Assembly: GCA_008000375.1 (NCBI GenBank)
Contig: SMOI01000027.1
Location: 1 to 64,000 of the forward strand
DNA length: 64,000 nt
Source of the DNA: Poteriospumella lacustris
Lineage: Eukaryota; Sar; Chrysophyceae; Chromulinales; Dinobryaceae
Reading direction: 5' to 3'
In this document: positions 32,742 through 44,270 of the stretch, one piece after another
Numbering within the stretch: the first letter of the stretch is position 1
How the letters are laid out: each line of letters starts with the position of its first letter
The notes under the pieces: generated by a model
Databases searched by the model: none
The model's input: only the letters and a program-made list of their open reading frames with translations
Told to the model about the DNA's origin: nothing
Made by a program: the position numbers and the translations under genes

Positions 32742-33471
32742 CAACATGAGGTAATGCAATTTGCATGCCAACTCCTGATCAACATTGGGACAACTGTCCT
32801 TATGCATCCCTATCGAGTGAGCAGTGCATGGGGGAAATAAAAAGCGGAATGAAGAAGTCAAACAAAAAACGAAGGTGGCCTATGAGGTAATTAGAATTAA
32901 AGACACATAGATACAACAACACCGTTTAGATGCCAAGCTTGGTTCTTCTCCAGTGTCTTCTCTTGGCGTTGTATCTACAAAACGAAGACGATATCGCAAT
33001 CAAGAAGTATTGTCAAACAAAACTATCAGCGAAGCAGTCAAAAAAGAACTTTCACGACCGTACCGGATGGTGTTGCCAGTTCTGAGTCTCATCCAGTGAG
33101 GAACAGGCTTGTTTTGCTTTTGCTTCACAGCAAGAGTACGCTTGGTGCGGAAAGACTTTTGGGAGGGCTATAAATTAATTCATCAATCGGCAGACAAGTC
33201 AATTAGTACAGTTTCCACACGAGTCCAACAACGGGAACAGCATTCGCCGCGATGCTTGCGGAGCGAACGAAAGATGTCTTGCACGTACCATGTTTTCGAA
33301 TTGAAACCTCGATTAGGCTGTGATAGTGGCGTAAAAGCTCGCCGAAAACCAAGACAAGTCATGCAAAACAAGCGAAGAGCAAGCCGAGCAAGCCTGTGCC
33401 GGGGGAAGTGACACCACTAATTCGGAAATCCTCCGTTTTTCCAGGAAACCAAACAGCGGGCGTTTCAAAAA
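32742..33471. repeat. Right arm of large inverted duplication
   Basis: Reverse-complement copy of 31619-32343. Small differences from the left arm are visible, for example one extra C in the cacttccccc run and a 3-nt insertion in the T-rich 3' flank. The outer end coincides with a T/A run (ttttgaaacg versus cgtttcaaaa). Confidence 0.9.
32926..33291 (-). CDS. RPL39: 60S ribosomal protein eL39, copy B
   Basis: Exons on the minus strand: 33289-33291 (ATG only), 33064-33167, 32926-32974. Exon lengths (3, 104, 49 nt) and intron positions are the same as in copy A, and the predicted protein is identical as far as I can read. Start, splice sites and stop are all intact, so nothing marks it as a pseudogene. 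It is arranged tail to tail with copy A. Upstream sequence beyond about 180 bp differs, so expression of the two copies could diverge. Confidence 0.95.
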
Positions 33472-33687
33472 AAGAGGATTACGTTTGCGTTTAGATGACA
33501 AACTTCAGCTGATTTACAGACAATCTTTGTCGACAACAAAAGATAAAAATGGGGAAGAAAACGACAATTAGCAACATATGGCGGAACAGCAACAAAAAAA
33601 GCGGTATGTACAATCAACGAACACGAAATGCACAACGATACTGGGGCTTAGCAGTGAAAGCACACGCAGGGAGATAATCTTCTATCG

Positions 33688-35085
33688 TCAAGACGGAACC
33701 TTCTTTGTACTGGAACCATCTGACGCCTCGAAAAACTCCACTGCATCATATACAGGAAGATTCGAATTGACTCGGGGAGAGGGTGGTAAAGGGTCTTCGT
33801 TTTCATCCTCTATCGCAGCGTCCGCACTGAAACAGCACCAACCACCGGGATTGTACTTCTGCGGCCTTTGAGAACTTGCCCGCGACCAAATGGACGATCG
33901 AATTGCTTTGGATGCAACAATGGATCGTGCAGCGACAGGTTTAATGGAAATTGACGGTTTCGTTTTCTTGTTTGACGAAGATTTTGATCGAGTCATAGGG
34001 GTCGGGCCTGCGGGCGACTGATCACTGACATCGTTTTGACCAGTTGTGTGTGGTGTTTTGCTGTCATTGATGGACGCATTGGAGTCGGTGTGTGGAACGG
34101 TAGGAAAATCAGAAGAATGAAGAATTGGGGGCTCCAATTCGGCTCCATAAAAGCTTGCAAATACGCGAAAGGTTGGGTGACTGAGAGTGTATAGAAATGA
34201 TGCACGGGTTGGCTTTGGTAATTCTTTGGCTCTATTTCCGTCAGTATCTGCGGGAGTCGCGCGTCCAGACGGAACATTAGAATGATCTGAAGTAACATAG
34301 CCACTGCCAAAGAGTTGCGACGCAATGGGGTCCGCCGAGTGAATGTTGTAATTGGTCAACAGATGTTGCCAAACAGAATCATCACAAACTGCGTGCACAG
34401 CCGGCATAAATCTTGCCCACTGTTGAGCACTGCAAACGCTGCGAAGACCGCGAACAAATGTTATGGTCGCATCTCTAGGACTCTGTTGAATCGATCCAAA
34501 TGTTGACAAGTAGCGAACAATCCATGAATAAAATTGAAGACACAAATTGTGGTCGTGTTGGTCCATTGGCGTGATAACTTCTTGATTAATAAGCTGGCAT
34601 CGCTCTTGAACAGACACGCCAAATTTGTCCAAATAGTTTTCCCAGATCTCCTCTTCGTGCTCTAAGTGCTGCACATGTTGCTTTTGCCACACTCGATACG
34701 CTTCCAGAACTTTGTTCCAATTTCCAGATTGACGCCCGACATCGATTGCACGGTCAACCTTTATCGCCGATGAAACTTCGTTCTGATGCTCCTCCCAAAA
34801 GCCATTCTGGGAAAATGCTTTGTTACTTATTTTGTCTAAAAGTGGAAAAAGACCATAATCCTCCATGTCGGAGTGAAGCTGAGCAAACTTCTGATATCTC
34901 GCCCATAATGTTGGGAAAGACTCCTTTCGCCACGTTTCTTCTTGTGTCAAAAGATATTCCATTTCATTCAATGCCGTTCTGAATGCATCGTGTGCATAAC
35001 GAAACAAGGCCCACGGGATAGGGTCATCGGGCGTTGATTGAGCACTTGAAATCCCATCCGAAGATGCTCGATCCATTGACGTCAT
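33688..35085 (-). CDS. Hemerythrin-like (HHE) domain protein
   Basis: Single exon, 465 residues from ATG 35085. Residues about 25-165 look like a four-helix hemerythrin/HHE domain: H in FRYAHDAF, the LHSDMEDYGLFPLLD helix, an H/E pair in EEHQNEVSSA, and HVQHLEHEEEIWENYLDK. These supply His, Asp and Glu ligands in the usual order for a di-iron site. A second helical stretch (about 165-260; QHDHNLCLQFYSWIVRYL) may be a half-duplication. The rest is Ser/Thr/Pro-rich and probably disordered, with a basic patch KSSSNKKTKPSISIKPVAAR. The function could be oxygen or iron sensing; that is an inference from the family. Confidence 0.65.
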   Translation of the reverse strand: MTSMDRASSDGISSAQSTPDDPIPWALFRYAHDAFRTALNEMEYLLTQEETWRKESFPTLWARYQKFAQLHSDMEDYGLFPLLDKISNKAFSQNGFWEEHQNEVSSAIKVDRAIDVGRQSGNWNKVLEAYRVWQKQHVQHLEHEEEIWENYLDKFGVSVQERCQLINQEVITPMDQHDHNLCLQFYSWIVRYLSTFGSIQQSPRDATITFVRGLRSVCSAQQWARFMPAVHAVCDDSVWQHLLTNYNIHSADPIASQLFGSGYVTSDHSNVPSGRATPADTDGNRAKELPKPTRASFLYTLSHPTFRVFASFYGAELEPPILHSSDFPTVPHTDSNASINDSKTPHTTGQNDVSDQSPAGPTPMTRSKSSSNKKTKPSISIKPVAARSIVASKAIRSSIWSRASSQRPQKYNPGGWCCFSADAAIEDENEDPLPPSPRVNSNLPVYDAVEFFEASDGSSTKKVPS

Positions 35086-35534
35086 TCAATAACCACACGA
35101 AAAGAAACAAATCAGACAATGCGAGAATCCAACATGTGACAACAAACGAATTGCATAAACGGGGATGACTGCAGACAATGTAAAGTGGAAAGTTTTGGAA
35201 GACATCCACATCAATCATCGCGCCATTTCGAATGGAATAACTACAGCAGTAATATGCTCATCGTCATCATCATGCCCGCGAAACTGCTGCCGTCCAGGTC
35301 TTCCCAGATTGACACACATTTCCCAGCTGCGGCGAGATTCGATTGAATCAAGCCACACAAACGACAGTTGAATGCCGACCGAGAGGGAAAATATATACAT
35401 CGTGACGTTTGTATTATTTATCGAGTTCCAGGGAGAAGGCAGTGACTTTCCAGCACCCTTCATTGATTGGCAGAAAAAGACATATCGATTCACCCTCTCG
35501 TTTATTGCTCTTTTGTGGCGAAGAAAGTTCTGCC
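35086..35534. promoter_or_regulatory. Divergent intergenic region (hemerythrin-like / RRM gene 1)
   Basis: About 450 bp between two start codons on opposite strands, with a short ATC/CAT run near 35258-35274. It should contain both promoters; no motif recognised. Confidence 0.35.
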
Positions 35535-37228
35535 ATGGGTCTCTCTGAAGTATTCGTTGGTGACCTTTCGTACTTCTGTGGGGAGGCGGATTTGTTGAAG
35601 CACTTCGACGCTTTTGGGCCCATTCAAAATGCGGTAATCAAGCGCGATTCGTCCGGAAACAGTTTACTGTATGGGTTTGTTCACTTCTCAAGCGTCGCCG
35701 CTGCGAAAAGGGCCGTGCAGCTCATGAATGGCCAAAAATTCATGGGGCGTACAATAATGTAGGGACTATAAATATGGCGCTCATGAATGCTTTGAACTTA
35801 CCACGAATATTTCATAGCGTCCATGATACATCGACTCGGGCACCCAAGAAAGACTACGCTCGATGGTCAAAGATAAATGTGTACTTTATTTCGTTTTCCG
35901 TGATGCAAGTGAACGAAGAGCGACTGGCCGAAACCTTCTCCATGTTTGGTGAAGTTCAAGATGTTGTTATCAGAGATCATACTGTCCGGGATGTCAACAA
36001 TGGCTTGAAATGGGTTTCCGGCTATGGTGTTGTGTTTTATGCCAACGAAGCTTCTGCTGCCCTTGCTGTCGAGCAAATGGACAACAATAGCCATGCGTCC
36101 ATTCATTTCACATGCACCTTCCGCGGACGCGTTTCCCAATCTCAGCAGCTTGAACAACAGGGGCTTCTTGGTGAGGGATCTTCGGACCCTTCTGACCTTG
36201 GAATGCCACATACGTCGTTGCTCCAACGACGTTGGTCGGCGTATGCTGAACAGCTACCTCCTCACCTTCGTGACGGCGTAAAGCAATCAATACTTTCCTC
36301 GAATTCATCTAGAAATGCCACAACTTTCAGTTTCTTTCAAGACAACAATGGCCGTTCCGGCGCTCCTGTTCGTAAGCAACCCAACCAAGGTCCTTTTGAT
36401 GCAGTGGTCGCATCTCAATATTCCCGAGCCCATGATCGTGGGGCAGCTGATGTAAGATACGACCCGATGTTGTATCATACGGAGTCGGCCTTTTCTAGAG
36501 GGGCACTTTCTCGTGCTGCGCCTCTTGGCAGCCTCCCTTCCTCTTCCTTCGACGAAACTGGCCATCTGAGCTATGGAAACTTCGCGTATCCCAACATTTC
36601 CCCGAGATCGATTCCACAAAGAGATTCAGTTTTGCCCCCCAGAAGTAGAGGATCCCCACGAACGCACGATCCTAAGTATGCGCATCTTCCCCCTTACCTC
36701 GATGATCATCGCCAAGGGCCAATGTCCTCGACGTACCCAGCCCCACCGATCAGAGCAGCTCACGATAGGGGTGGATCATCTCACCATGTCCCCATGACGT
36801 ATTCTGACTCTCCTTACCAATACAATGTGCCCATGCCAATGCAATCAGTACATCCCTCATTGGAAAGATCCTACGCCTCTCCCGAGTGGCAGCCACCAAC
36901 CTCGTATGCATCCCACCCGACTAATATGGATCATTCCGCCCCGGCCGTATCTCGAGCGGACTTTGACCACATGTCAATGGGTCGTCGAGGTGCTTCACAT
37001 CCTGGTGAATACTCTTTTGACTCTTTTCAACCGCCTTTTCGTCGTGAATTTGAACCTGATCGGAAGCGGAGTGGTGATCCACGCTTCCTCGCTAGCATGG
37101 AAGGGCTTATTGGTGGAACGATGCCGGACAAGTTAGACTCTTCATCGATGATTCCCCACCAAACGATGCCTCCAACGTCTCAATATTCATTTCCCTCTGA
37201 TCAATTCAATGCATATCCCCGGAAATGA
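35535..37228 (+). CDS. Two-RRM RNA-binding protein, paralog 1
   Basis: Exons 35535-35758 and 35818-37228 join in phase to 544 residues. RRM1 spans residues 4-75: RNP2-like EVFVGDLSYF and RNP1-like LLYGFVHFSS. RRM2 lies at about 90-175: INVYFISFSVMQVNEERLAETF, then SGYGVVFYANEASAALAV. The remaining 370 residues are Ser/Pro/His/Tyr/Met/Gln-rich (repeated HVPM, PMQS, SYASP-type words), probably disordered and condensation-prone. The single 59-nt intron cuts the last codon region of RRM1, at the same place and phase as in the paralog at 42619. I kept the sequence 35878-35908 as exon because its beta-1 strand is conserved in the paralog. The TIA1/PUB1-like architecture suggests an mRNA regulator; targets unknown. 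Confidence 0.82.
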
Positions 37229-40200
37229 TGAGATGTCATCGTTTACTTCGTGTGAGAATGACTATACACGCGTAACGTCGTCACACACGCTCATCAATAG
37301 TCATATCTTCTCTTCGATATCTATCGTTATCGCGTGCATTTTTGTTTGTATTTGTCGCCACACGTCCTGCATTATTACCTCTAAGGAATCATTGGTCACG
37401 TTTGGGACCTGCGTGCAAGAGAGAGAGAGGGGGTGCTTGTTCGTGATCCAGTGGTTCTATCCTCACGTCTTCATTGATTCTATGTGTTCATGTTCCTAAT
37501 TTCTTTTTTCTATTTCGTTTCCGTGTTGTGTTCTCTCACGGAAACGATGCACATGCATTTGCTGATGTGAGAGCCATCGGCGAGTTTCTTTTTGACATGG
37601 CTTAGTTTCTCCCATTGACAATTGCCTTTCTCTTTTCTTTCCTTCAACGAATCGGAAATAACCGAACGCGAACAAGAAAAAGTAACCAAACGCAATCTAG
37701 TCTCAGTTGCGAGATATGGTTAATTGACGATGATATTGTAGCGCCTCTCTTTTGACCACCTCTGTTGTATGTTGTTGCATATCGTGCTTGTTTTGTTTAT
37801 CGGTGTTGTTTAAGCGGGTTTGTTTTTATTGTGCTGTGCTGTTGATTGATTGAAGGAGAAAGTGTAATCTCCCGGGTGTTCTCGTGCAGCTATCGTCCGC
37901 ATTCATGCTCTTATCGTTATTTCGAGTGTTAATGTTTGTCGCTGACTCACAGTTCCAAACTCATTTCTTCCTCTTACCTCTGTTGCTCCTCCTCGTCGCT
38001 CTCTCGTATCAACGCCAACTGCCTCCGCTCGCAGTGAGTATCTGTTGCTCGGCGTCTTTGTCCGCACGCTGTACGCCCTCAATACTTCGCGGTTATGTCG
38101 TGATGAACGTGTGCGGATTTCTTAGTTCCTTGTGCTTTCTACTACTCTCTTCGTTCTATCGCTTCTCTATCCCTTCTCGTTCCCTCGGTCATCGTCGTCG
38201 TAGTCCACGGTAGATTTGATTTGTGTCACAAGAAATAAACAAAAATTGAACCACAGTTCTAAGGTCTCGATTGCTCATCCATTTGATTTTGTTGTCGCTG
38301 CTTCTACTACTTCAACACTGTGTTTTTTTATCCAGTTTTCCGAACACCTATCCCCTCCGTGTTTGCGTTGATGTGTCTGCTGTTGTGCTGTTGCTTTCAT
38401 CAGCGGCGCTTCGTGTGTACCCACGGTTGATATAATTCTCTTTCCAAGGTCTTCCTCGTGGGTTGCTTTTGCCATCACTTTTTGTTGTCTTCCTGCGTTG
38501 TTTCTCTGTTCCCGTTCTCTCATCCTCCCTTCGCAATTTTTCTCTGCCACGAGAAGAAATTCGCCATCGTCCTTGAAAGCTTGTGCTGGCCCGTCTCGAT
38601 CGGGTTCTTTCTCGTTCACACGCAATCGGTGCCACGGAACGGTCTACCGAAAAGTCTGTGACGAATCTGAACATTCCGTTCGTAGTGCTAGTAACTGGTT
38701 TCTTCGAATGGTTCTCATTGCGCGTGTACATTAATAATCGTAGCCTTAGTCGTCGCGTCTCTGTTTTTTGTTTGTATGTGATGCGTGTGCGTGCATTTGG
38801 TTTTCGTCGGCCCCTCCCCATGTTTCGTGGATTGGTTTTTACTGTTCTCATTCGTCTCCTCTCGCTCATAATCCCAACGCACCTTTTTTCTGTTGCACGC
38901 TGCCGCCCCTCCTCATATCACCATACATCGCGTCGTTGTACATCCCTTTTCACAATGCGCCATCCAAACATTCTTCCGTCCTCTACTGTTGTGTTTTGTT
39001 TTCACCACAATTTCCATTGATTTCTGGACCTGTGATTGACGAGAAGAATGGTGTGACTACCTCTACTTCTCAAACCTTTGGTAGCCCCCAAGTGCATCAG
39101 AACTGAAAAGAAAGTGTGCAATCGTGAATCTTGCTCACTGCTCACCACGCCCCCCCCCATTGGTCTCGCTCCTGGCGGAACGATCAACAAAAGTGCTTGG
39201 GCACTGTTCAATACCGACCAGTCCTTGAATCAGTCCCTTGCAACGGGCATCTTCTTCTCTCATGCGCGTAGCTCCTTTACTACAATGTTCGTGTACATCC
39301 TCCTGTTCATTCGCTCCGGTCGGCGGAGATTTTCTTTCATCACTTTCTATGCCAAACAAACCTCGCCTGCAATTTCTTCTGATGTTGCTTCGGTTGATTC
39401 TGTTCTTTCCCCACTGCCTACCCTTCTCGTTGCAAGGATGTCGTCAAGCTCACAAGGGTCAGTTGTTTCGTCTATGTCAAGTCTGCTAATACATGGGGTT
39501 GGGTGGTTGAGATACTGCCTATGTCTCTTGTGCGTGTGACTTGTGTGGCGTGCAACCCTTGTTGAGACCGAACTTGCGTGGTCTTTCTTGCTAATCCCTC
39601 GCCTCTCTTCAATCCCTCCGCTGGGGGGGGGGGAGGGGCGGACATCCTCGCCCCCCCCCCACTCCTCTTTTGTCTTTGCCACCTCATTGTCATCTCCTTT
39701 CACGACGCAGAGCCATAAGGATATTCGAAGGCCAGTCAATGTCGTTGCGTTGGTCGACGCGTTGATTGGCGCTACAATCCATTAGTAACTGTTAGCTGTT
39801 TTTTTGGTGGGCCTTTTTCAATATTCAATGGATTGACTTCCGTTGGATGGTTCAAATGAATCTTTACTGGTTTGCGTGTCGCAGACCGCAGACGGTACTC
39901 TTTGCTTCCTTTGGTTTTGCCGGACAGGTGTTATTTTCTCCATGATGGAACCTATCTCTTACGTTATTCTGTTTCCTTTACTGCATAGCGACACAGGATA
40001 TCGACATCCGAGGATCGCTGTGTGCACACGCAATGAGTACACCTCCACTTGTTGTTGCTCACGTCCCATATTTCTGCACAGGCGTAGACGCATTATTTGC
40101 TGGTTTTTCTTTGACGAGTGTCTTCGTGTTGTCCTCCGCGAGGTGGTGTCGGCGTCTGTGCCCTTTCTTTCCTCTCCGTTGTTTCTCATTACTGGTACTG

Positions 40201-42618
40201 TTGATTCTTCTCATCCTCGTGCTCTCGCGATCACCACTCCCACCCCCTCTTGTCGTCATTTTTTGTGCGGAGTAAGTGGCAGTCGGTGGCGTTTGTTTTT
40301 CCCATCGTCATTGTTTCAAAGAAAACATGTAAGTGTAGTCACGAGGGGAATTGAACTTTGGCTCCCCTCCTTGTAAGAGTCTGTTGTGTTTTCGCCTATT
40401 CATCGATGATATGCTGCGTTCCACACTATGCTGGATCGCTTACCTTACATTACTACGTTGACGAATAGTAATCATCCCTCTCTTCTATCGGCCCATTCAT
40501 GCTTCTTCGTCTTCTTCTTCTCCGTGTCTTTCTTCCCCGCTCCTGCGTCCTGTTCTTTGTTTTAAATCCAACTCTTTCAATGCATGGAAGGATTCGGGAC
40601 TGTATTCTTTATGCCGTCGGTACCGTTGATTCGCACACTCTACCGACGCTTCATTTGATCAGATCAAAAGAAACCTAGCATGTAGTCATCAGTTATTATC
40701 TTGTGATGTGATGGAAAATCTTTTGCCCGCTCCCTCTTCTTCAAGGAGTCCTCATTTCCCATAGCGACGGGAATTCGTCGCCCCAGAACGTCCCTCTTTC
40801 ACGGAGTATGGTCATTCGTTGTGATGTCTCGTCGGGTAGAATCGAACTGCTTGAACGTGTTTTCCGCGTCATTCTTTGCTACACTACCCCTTGTTCCTTG
40901 AAGCATCCTTGTGCTTCAGAGTTTGTTTCCGTCTCCTTCTGTTATGAACCATCTCCCCTCTGAGAGATATCACGCGTCATTGCCGTTATGAGGGCATTGG
41001 TGGCATACGGCCTGTGTGCCTGTGTTAGCAATCACTCTTTACAGCGTGATCTCCATCCCTTTTCTAGGGTCTCTGACTCGTTGATTCTGCTCATTCCCCG
41101 CCCGACCCTGTCTAGTGTTTACATTATTTGTCATGTCCACTGTCTGCGTTCCGAGAGTTAATGCTCTCAAAGTCAATGCTCACTCTATCCTCCGTTCTCT
41201 CTTCTTCCGCCAACGCGCAACACAACAAGCACGCTTCGTTTTCGAGCCAGAAGAAGGAGTCCGTTGGTTGTTCGTTGGTTTCCTCGTCAGTGTTTACGTT
41301 TGTTCGTTTCACTGTTGGTGGCTGGCCGAGTGTGAACAAACGGTGCCGTATGGTTCTGCTGAGTTTTCTGCATGCCTCTGTTCTTGGCCTATCTTGTTTT
41401 CGTTTGGTATTCGTCATACCCACTGTTATTCACTCGCGTCGTATGATTGACATTACGCGTTCATTTCGGTAGAACTTCGTACACTCGTACAATTCGTGGT
41501 GCTCTGTGGGCGCCTCCGCTTCGTTGATTGGACGAGCTTGGCTCTCATGCGATGATATTTCTGGCTTTTTTTTCTGTATTTCCTTCGACGCGAATCGTTA
41601 GTTTTAGTTCGCGTTGATTTGTTCCAAGTGGTGGTTGGTGTTTGGCTTAGTTGTTGCTGTTGTTTTCTCCTCGCCGCCACCACCACTTGAATCTATGTGG
41701 GTGCAATTATTCCGATCATGTGTAGTTCACTGCAATTGATGTATGGAATGTTTTGCACGAATCGACCTCATTAAGGATACGACAAAGTGTTGAAACACAT
41801 GGATCGACCCGCCTTCAGGAAGACTTCTCGTGGGGTTCCCACAAAACATGTTTATTCGTCTCATTACACCTGTACGGTCTGTGGATAAGGAGTCGTTCCT
41901 TTGCAAACGTAGATTCTCTGTTCTTCTTGACGTGGTCTTTGCATTTTCTTCCCCCTTTTTCCTCGGTACAAGTTGTTAGCGAGAGCCTTCCTTCGTCTTG
42001 GTTTGAGGTTCGCATTTGTCATGCAAAGAAAAGAAAAAGAAAAGGTTCTCTTTCGTTCTTGCGGCTCATTCTTTCTCATAGTCTTTGGTAATCACCCCAT
42101 AAATCGTCCTGCCATGAACACCTTGTCTTGTTGCTGCCATAGACTACCCTCGCGAAGCATATATTAACCTCCTGCCTCCTGCCAGCTGATAGTAAATCTG
42201 GGGTCTGCATCTGGGTTTGGGATCATGAGCTGCGAGCTGCGGTGTTGCACATCCCGTCTCCACCGCTTGTCCAAAGGGTGGTGTACATTAAACCGTCGAG
42301 CATAATCTGAAGAATCTCAAAAGTAATTCTGAGTTAAAGGTACAGGCGTTGATTCCAAACCGCCATGGACAGCTATTTTCACCGCAGAACCACACCGCCT
42401 TTACCTGGCACGAGGTGTTTGGTTGAGTGTGCGAACAGCAGAATTGAACTCGTGGATCCCATCCGCCCTCGGTGAAGTTAATCACAACTTGAAGTGGCTG
42501 AAGATTACACTACTACTGCAGCCATTTCAATTGAATTACAGGCCTGTGTGAATGCACCAGTCTTTGTGTGATCTGTAGATAAATTCACTTCGCCACCACT
42601 TCACCCAGTATTTTGAGC
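37229..42618 (+). other. 5.4-kb gene-free, pyrimidine-rich, A-poor region downstream of RRM gene 1
   Basis: No credible gene: open frames here are short, overlap in several frames, and encode biased Ser/Phe/Leu/Cys/Val strings (plus) or Arg/Lys/Thr/Glu strings (minus) that simply reflect base composition. The plus strand is rich in T and C with little A over thousands of bases. One canonical AATAAA appears at about 38233. It may be an extremely long 3' UTR, a separate non-coding RNA, or unusual intergenic DNA; sequence alone does not decide. A short hairpin (gagggga...tccccTC, about 40341-40372) is present. Confidence 0.6.
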
Positions 42619-44270
42619 ATGATGCCTTCCACGTCATCCATAGACGTTCAATGCAAAGTCTTTGTTGGGAATTTATCATTCTTTTGTACAAAAGAAAACT
42701 TGGAAAGCCTCTTCCGCCCATTTGGTGAAATAGATGGCGTATATATTTGCAAATCCAAAGAAGGAGAGCCACTTTACTACGGTTTTGTACATTTTACCGA
42801 CCCTTCCTCTGCGCATACTGCGATTGCAGCATTGAACAATACGCATTATCGTGGGAGAGTTCTTCGGTAAGAAAAGTAACTGGCCTGCATTTGTTTTCTC
42901 GGTCCTAATCGCTGTTCCTATCTGTTTTTAGAGTTCACCAGGGGCATTCCAGTCGCGTTTCCCGTCATACGAATGAAGGTGTAGAAATTTTGGTGAGCTT
43001 CCTGAGCTATCAGGTCGATATAACCATTGATGAGGAAGTTCTATACCATGTGTTTTCTCAATTTGGTCGTGTTCTGGACTGTGTGGTGAAGCATTTCGCC
43101 GAAGTTCGAGAGACTGCCAATCCACGTGCCTGTCGACAGAATGGATATGGTTTTGTGACCCTCCAAAGCATCGAGGTTGCACAAACGGTTATTCATGAAG
43201 TCAAGTCGAGTACGATTCCGTTCCTGGATCACAGCAAAAAGAATTCCACCGATGGTCATTCGCCTGTGGGGCCAATCATCATGCTGGATTGCAAGTTATC
43301 TCGAAATTCGTCGACCCGCTTGCAAACTCTCTTAGGAAATGCTAAAGAGGGCAAATCCAGCCCGAGTGTAGCGTCCCCTCGAGAGGCTGGACAAACTTCC
43401 GTCGGGTCAAGCGATTCTCCGGAAATGACTCCCGCTCAGCCGTCGGTCGGAACTTACTTACTACCAATCCATCAAGGAGCCCATCCTGAGCTGTATCAGC
43501 ATTCATCTTTTCCCCCTCCGCCACCAGGACATATTCCATCTTTTTATCCAGTACCATCGCTCTCTTCACCGATGATGGTCACCGCTTCCAATGGCGCATT
43601 ATATACGTCATCGCCCAGTATGGATGTTGCTCTATATGCGTCATTGCCCTCTTCAGCCATGCCAGGATTTGCCCACATGGTTCCTGCGAACCAATCACAG
43701 TATTTTGTAAACTCTGCGCCTCCTGGTTCTGGTACGACCTATTCCATATCACATGGACCCCAGGGTCAGCCTCCTATGCTCCGTCATCATCATTCGCAGC
43801 CACATCCACTCAGCGCTCCACGCGTTCCCAACGGCTCCTATCCGGCGATGGTCACATATTCTCCACAAATCTCACACGGTGCTCCCTCTCCAGCGATGTA
43901 TGCGCCGCAGCATGCCTACCAAGTTCCCTACGGACTTTCGCCAACGATGCCGTTAGCCTCGGCCGCCTCAAGCTCAACGCCATCTTCTCAACCTGATGAA
44001 CATGTTCCGAAGGACCATCACCCCAGTCTACCTACTTCTAAATCGGCTCCTCAACAATCACCGCGCCAGACCTACACTGCTGCAAATGGCAACCACCAAG
44101 GTTCGACGCCTTCTCATCACGCCTCACCCACATCAGCACATGCATCGGGTGAACGACCTTCGGCGGGGCTTCCTCCTCCTGCCGTTCATCATCTCCCGCA
44201 GCATTATCCGCAGCAGCCGCAGCCAACTCCATATCTGCAAGCGTATCCACCCCATTTCTTCCATCGATGA
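42619..44270 (+). CDS. Two-RRM RNA-binding protein, paralog 2
   Basis: Exons 42619-42866 and 42932-44270 give 528 residues. RRM1 (about 12-83): CKVFVGNLSFFCTKENLESL and YYGFVHFTDPSSA. RRM2 (about 100-190): VEILVSFLSYQVDITIDEEV and GYGFVTLQSIEVAQTV. The C-terminal 330 residues are Pro/Ser/His/Gln/Tyr-rich and low complexity. Intron position (after RRM1, phase 2) and domain spacing match the paralog at 35535, so the pair arose by duplication; the low-complexity tails have diverged. As there, the gene is followed by more than 5 kb of gene-free, A-poor DNA. Confidence 0.84.

Noticed and set aside
35878-35908. A 31-nt intron inside RRM2 of paralog 1 (gtgtac...gcaag)
   Set aside because: Removing it would delete the beta-1 strand that is conserved in the paralog, and 31 nt is too short for an intron here.
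40801-40900. tRNA-like T-arm (agttcgattct on the minus strand) and similar words near 42440
   Set aside because: No acceptor stem, D-arm or anticodon arm could be matched around them.
37229-42618. Many open reading frames of 60-180 codons in the first desert
   Set aside because: They overlap in two or three frames and on both strands, have composition-driven residue bias and no recognisable motif; stop codons are rare because A is rare.
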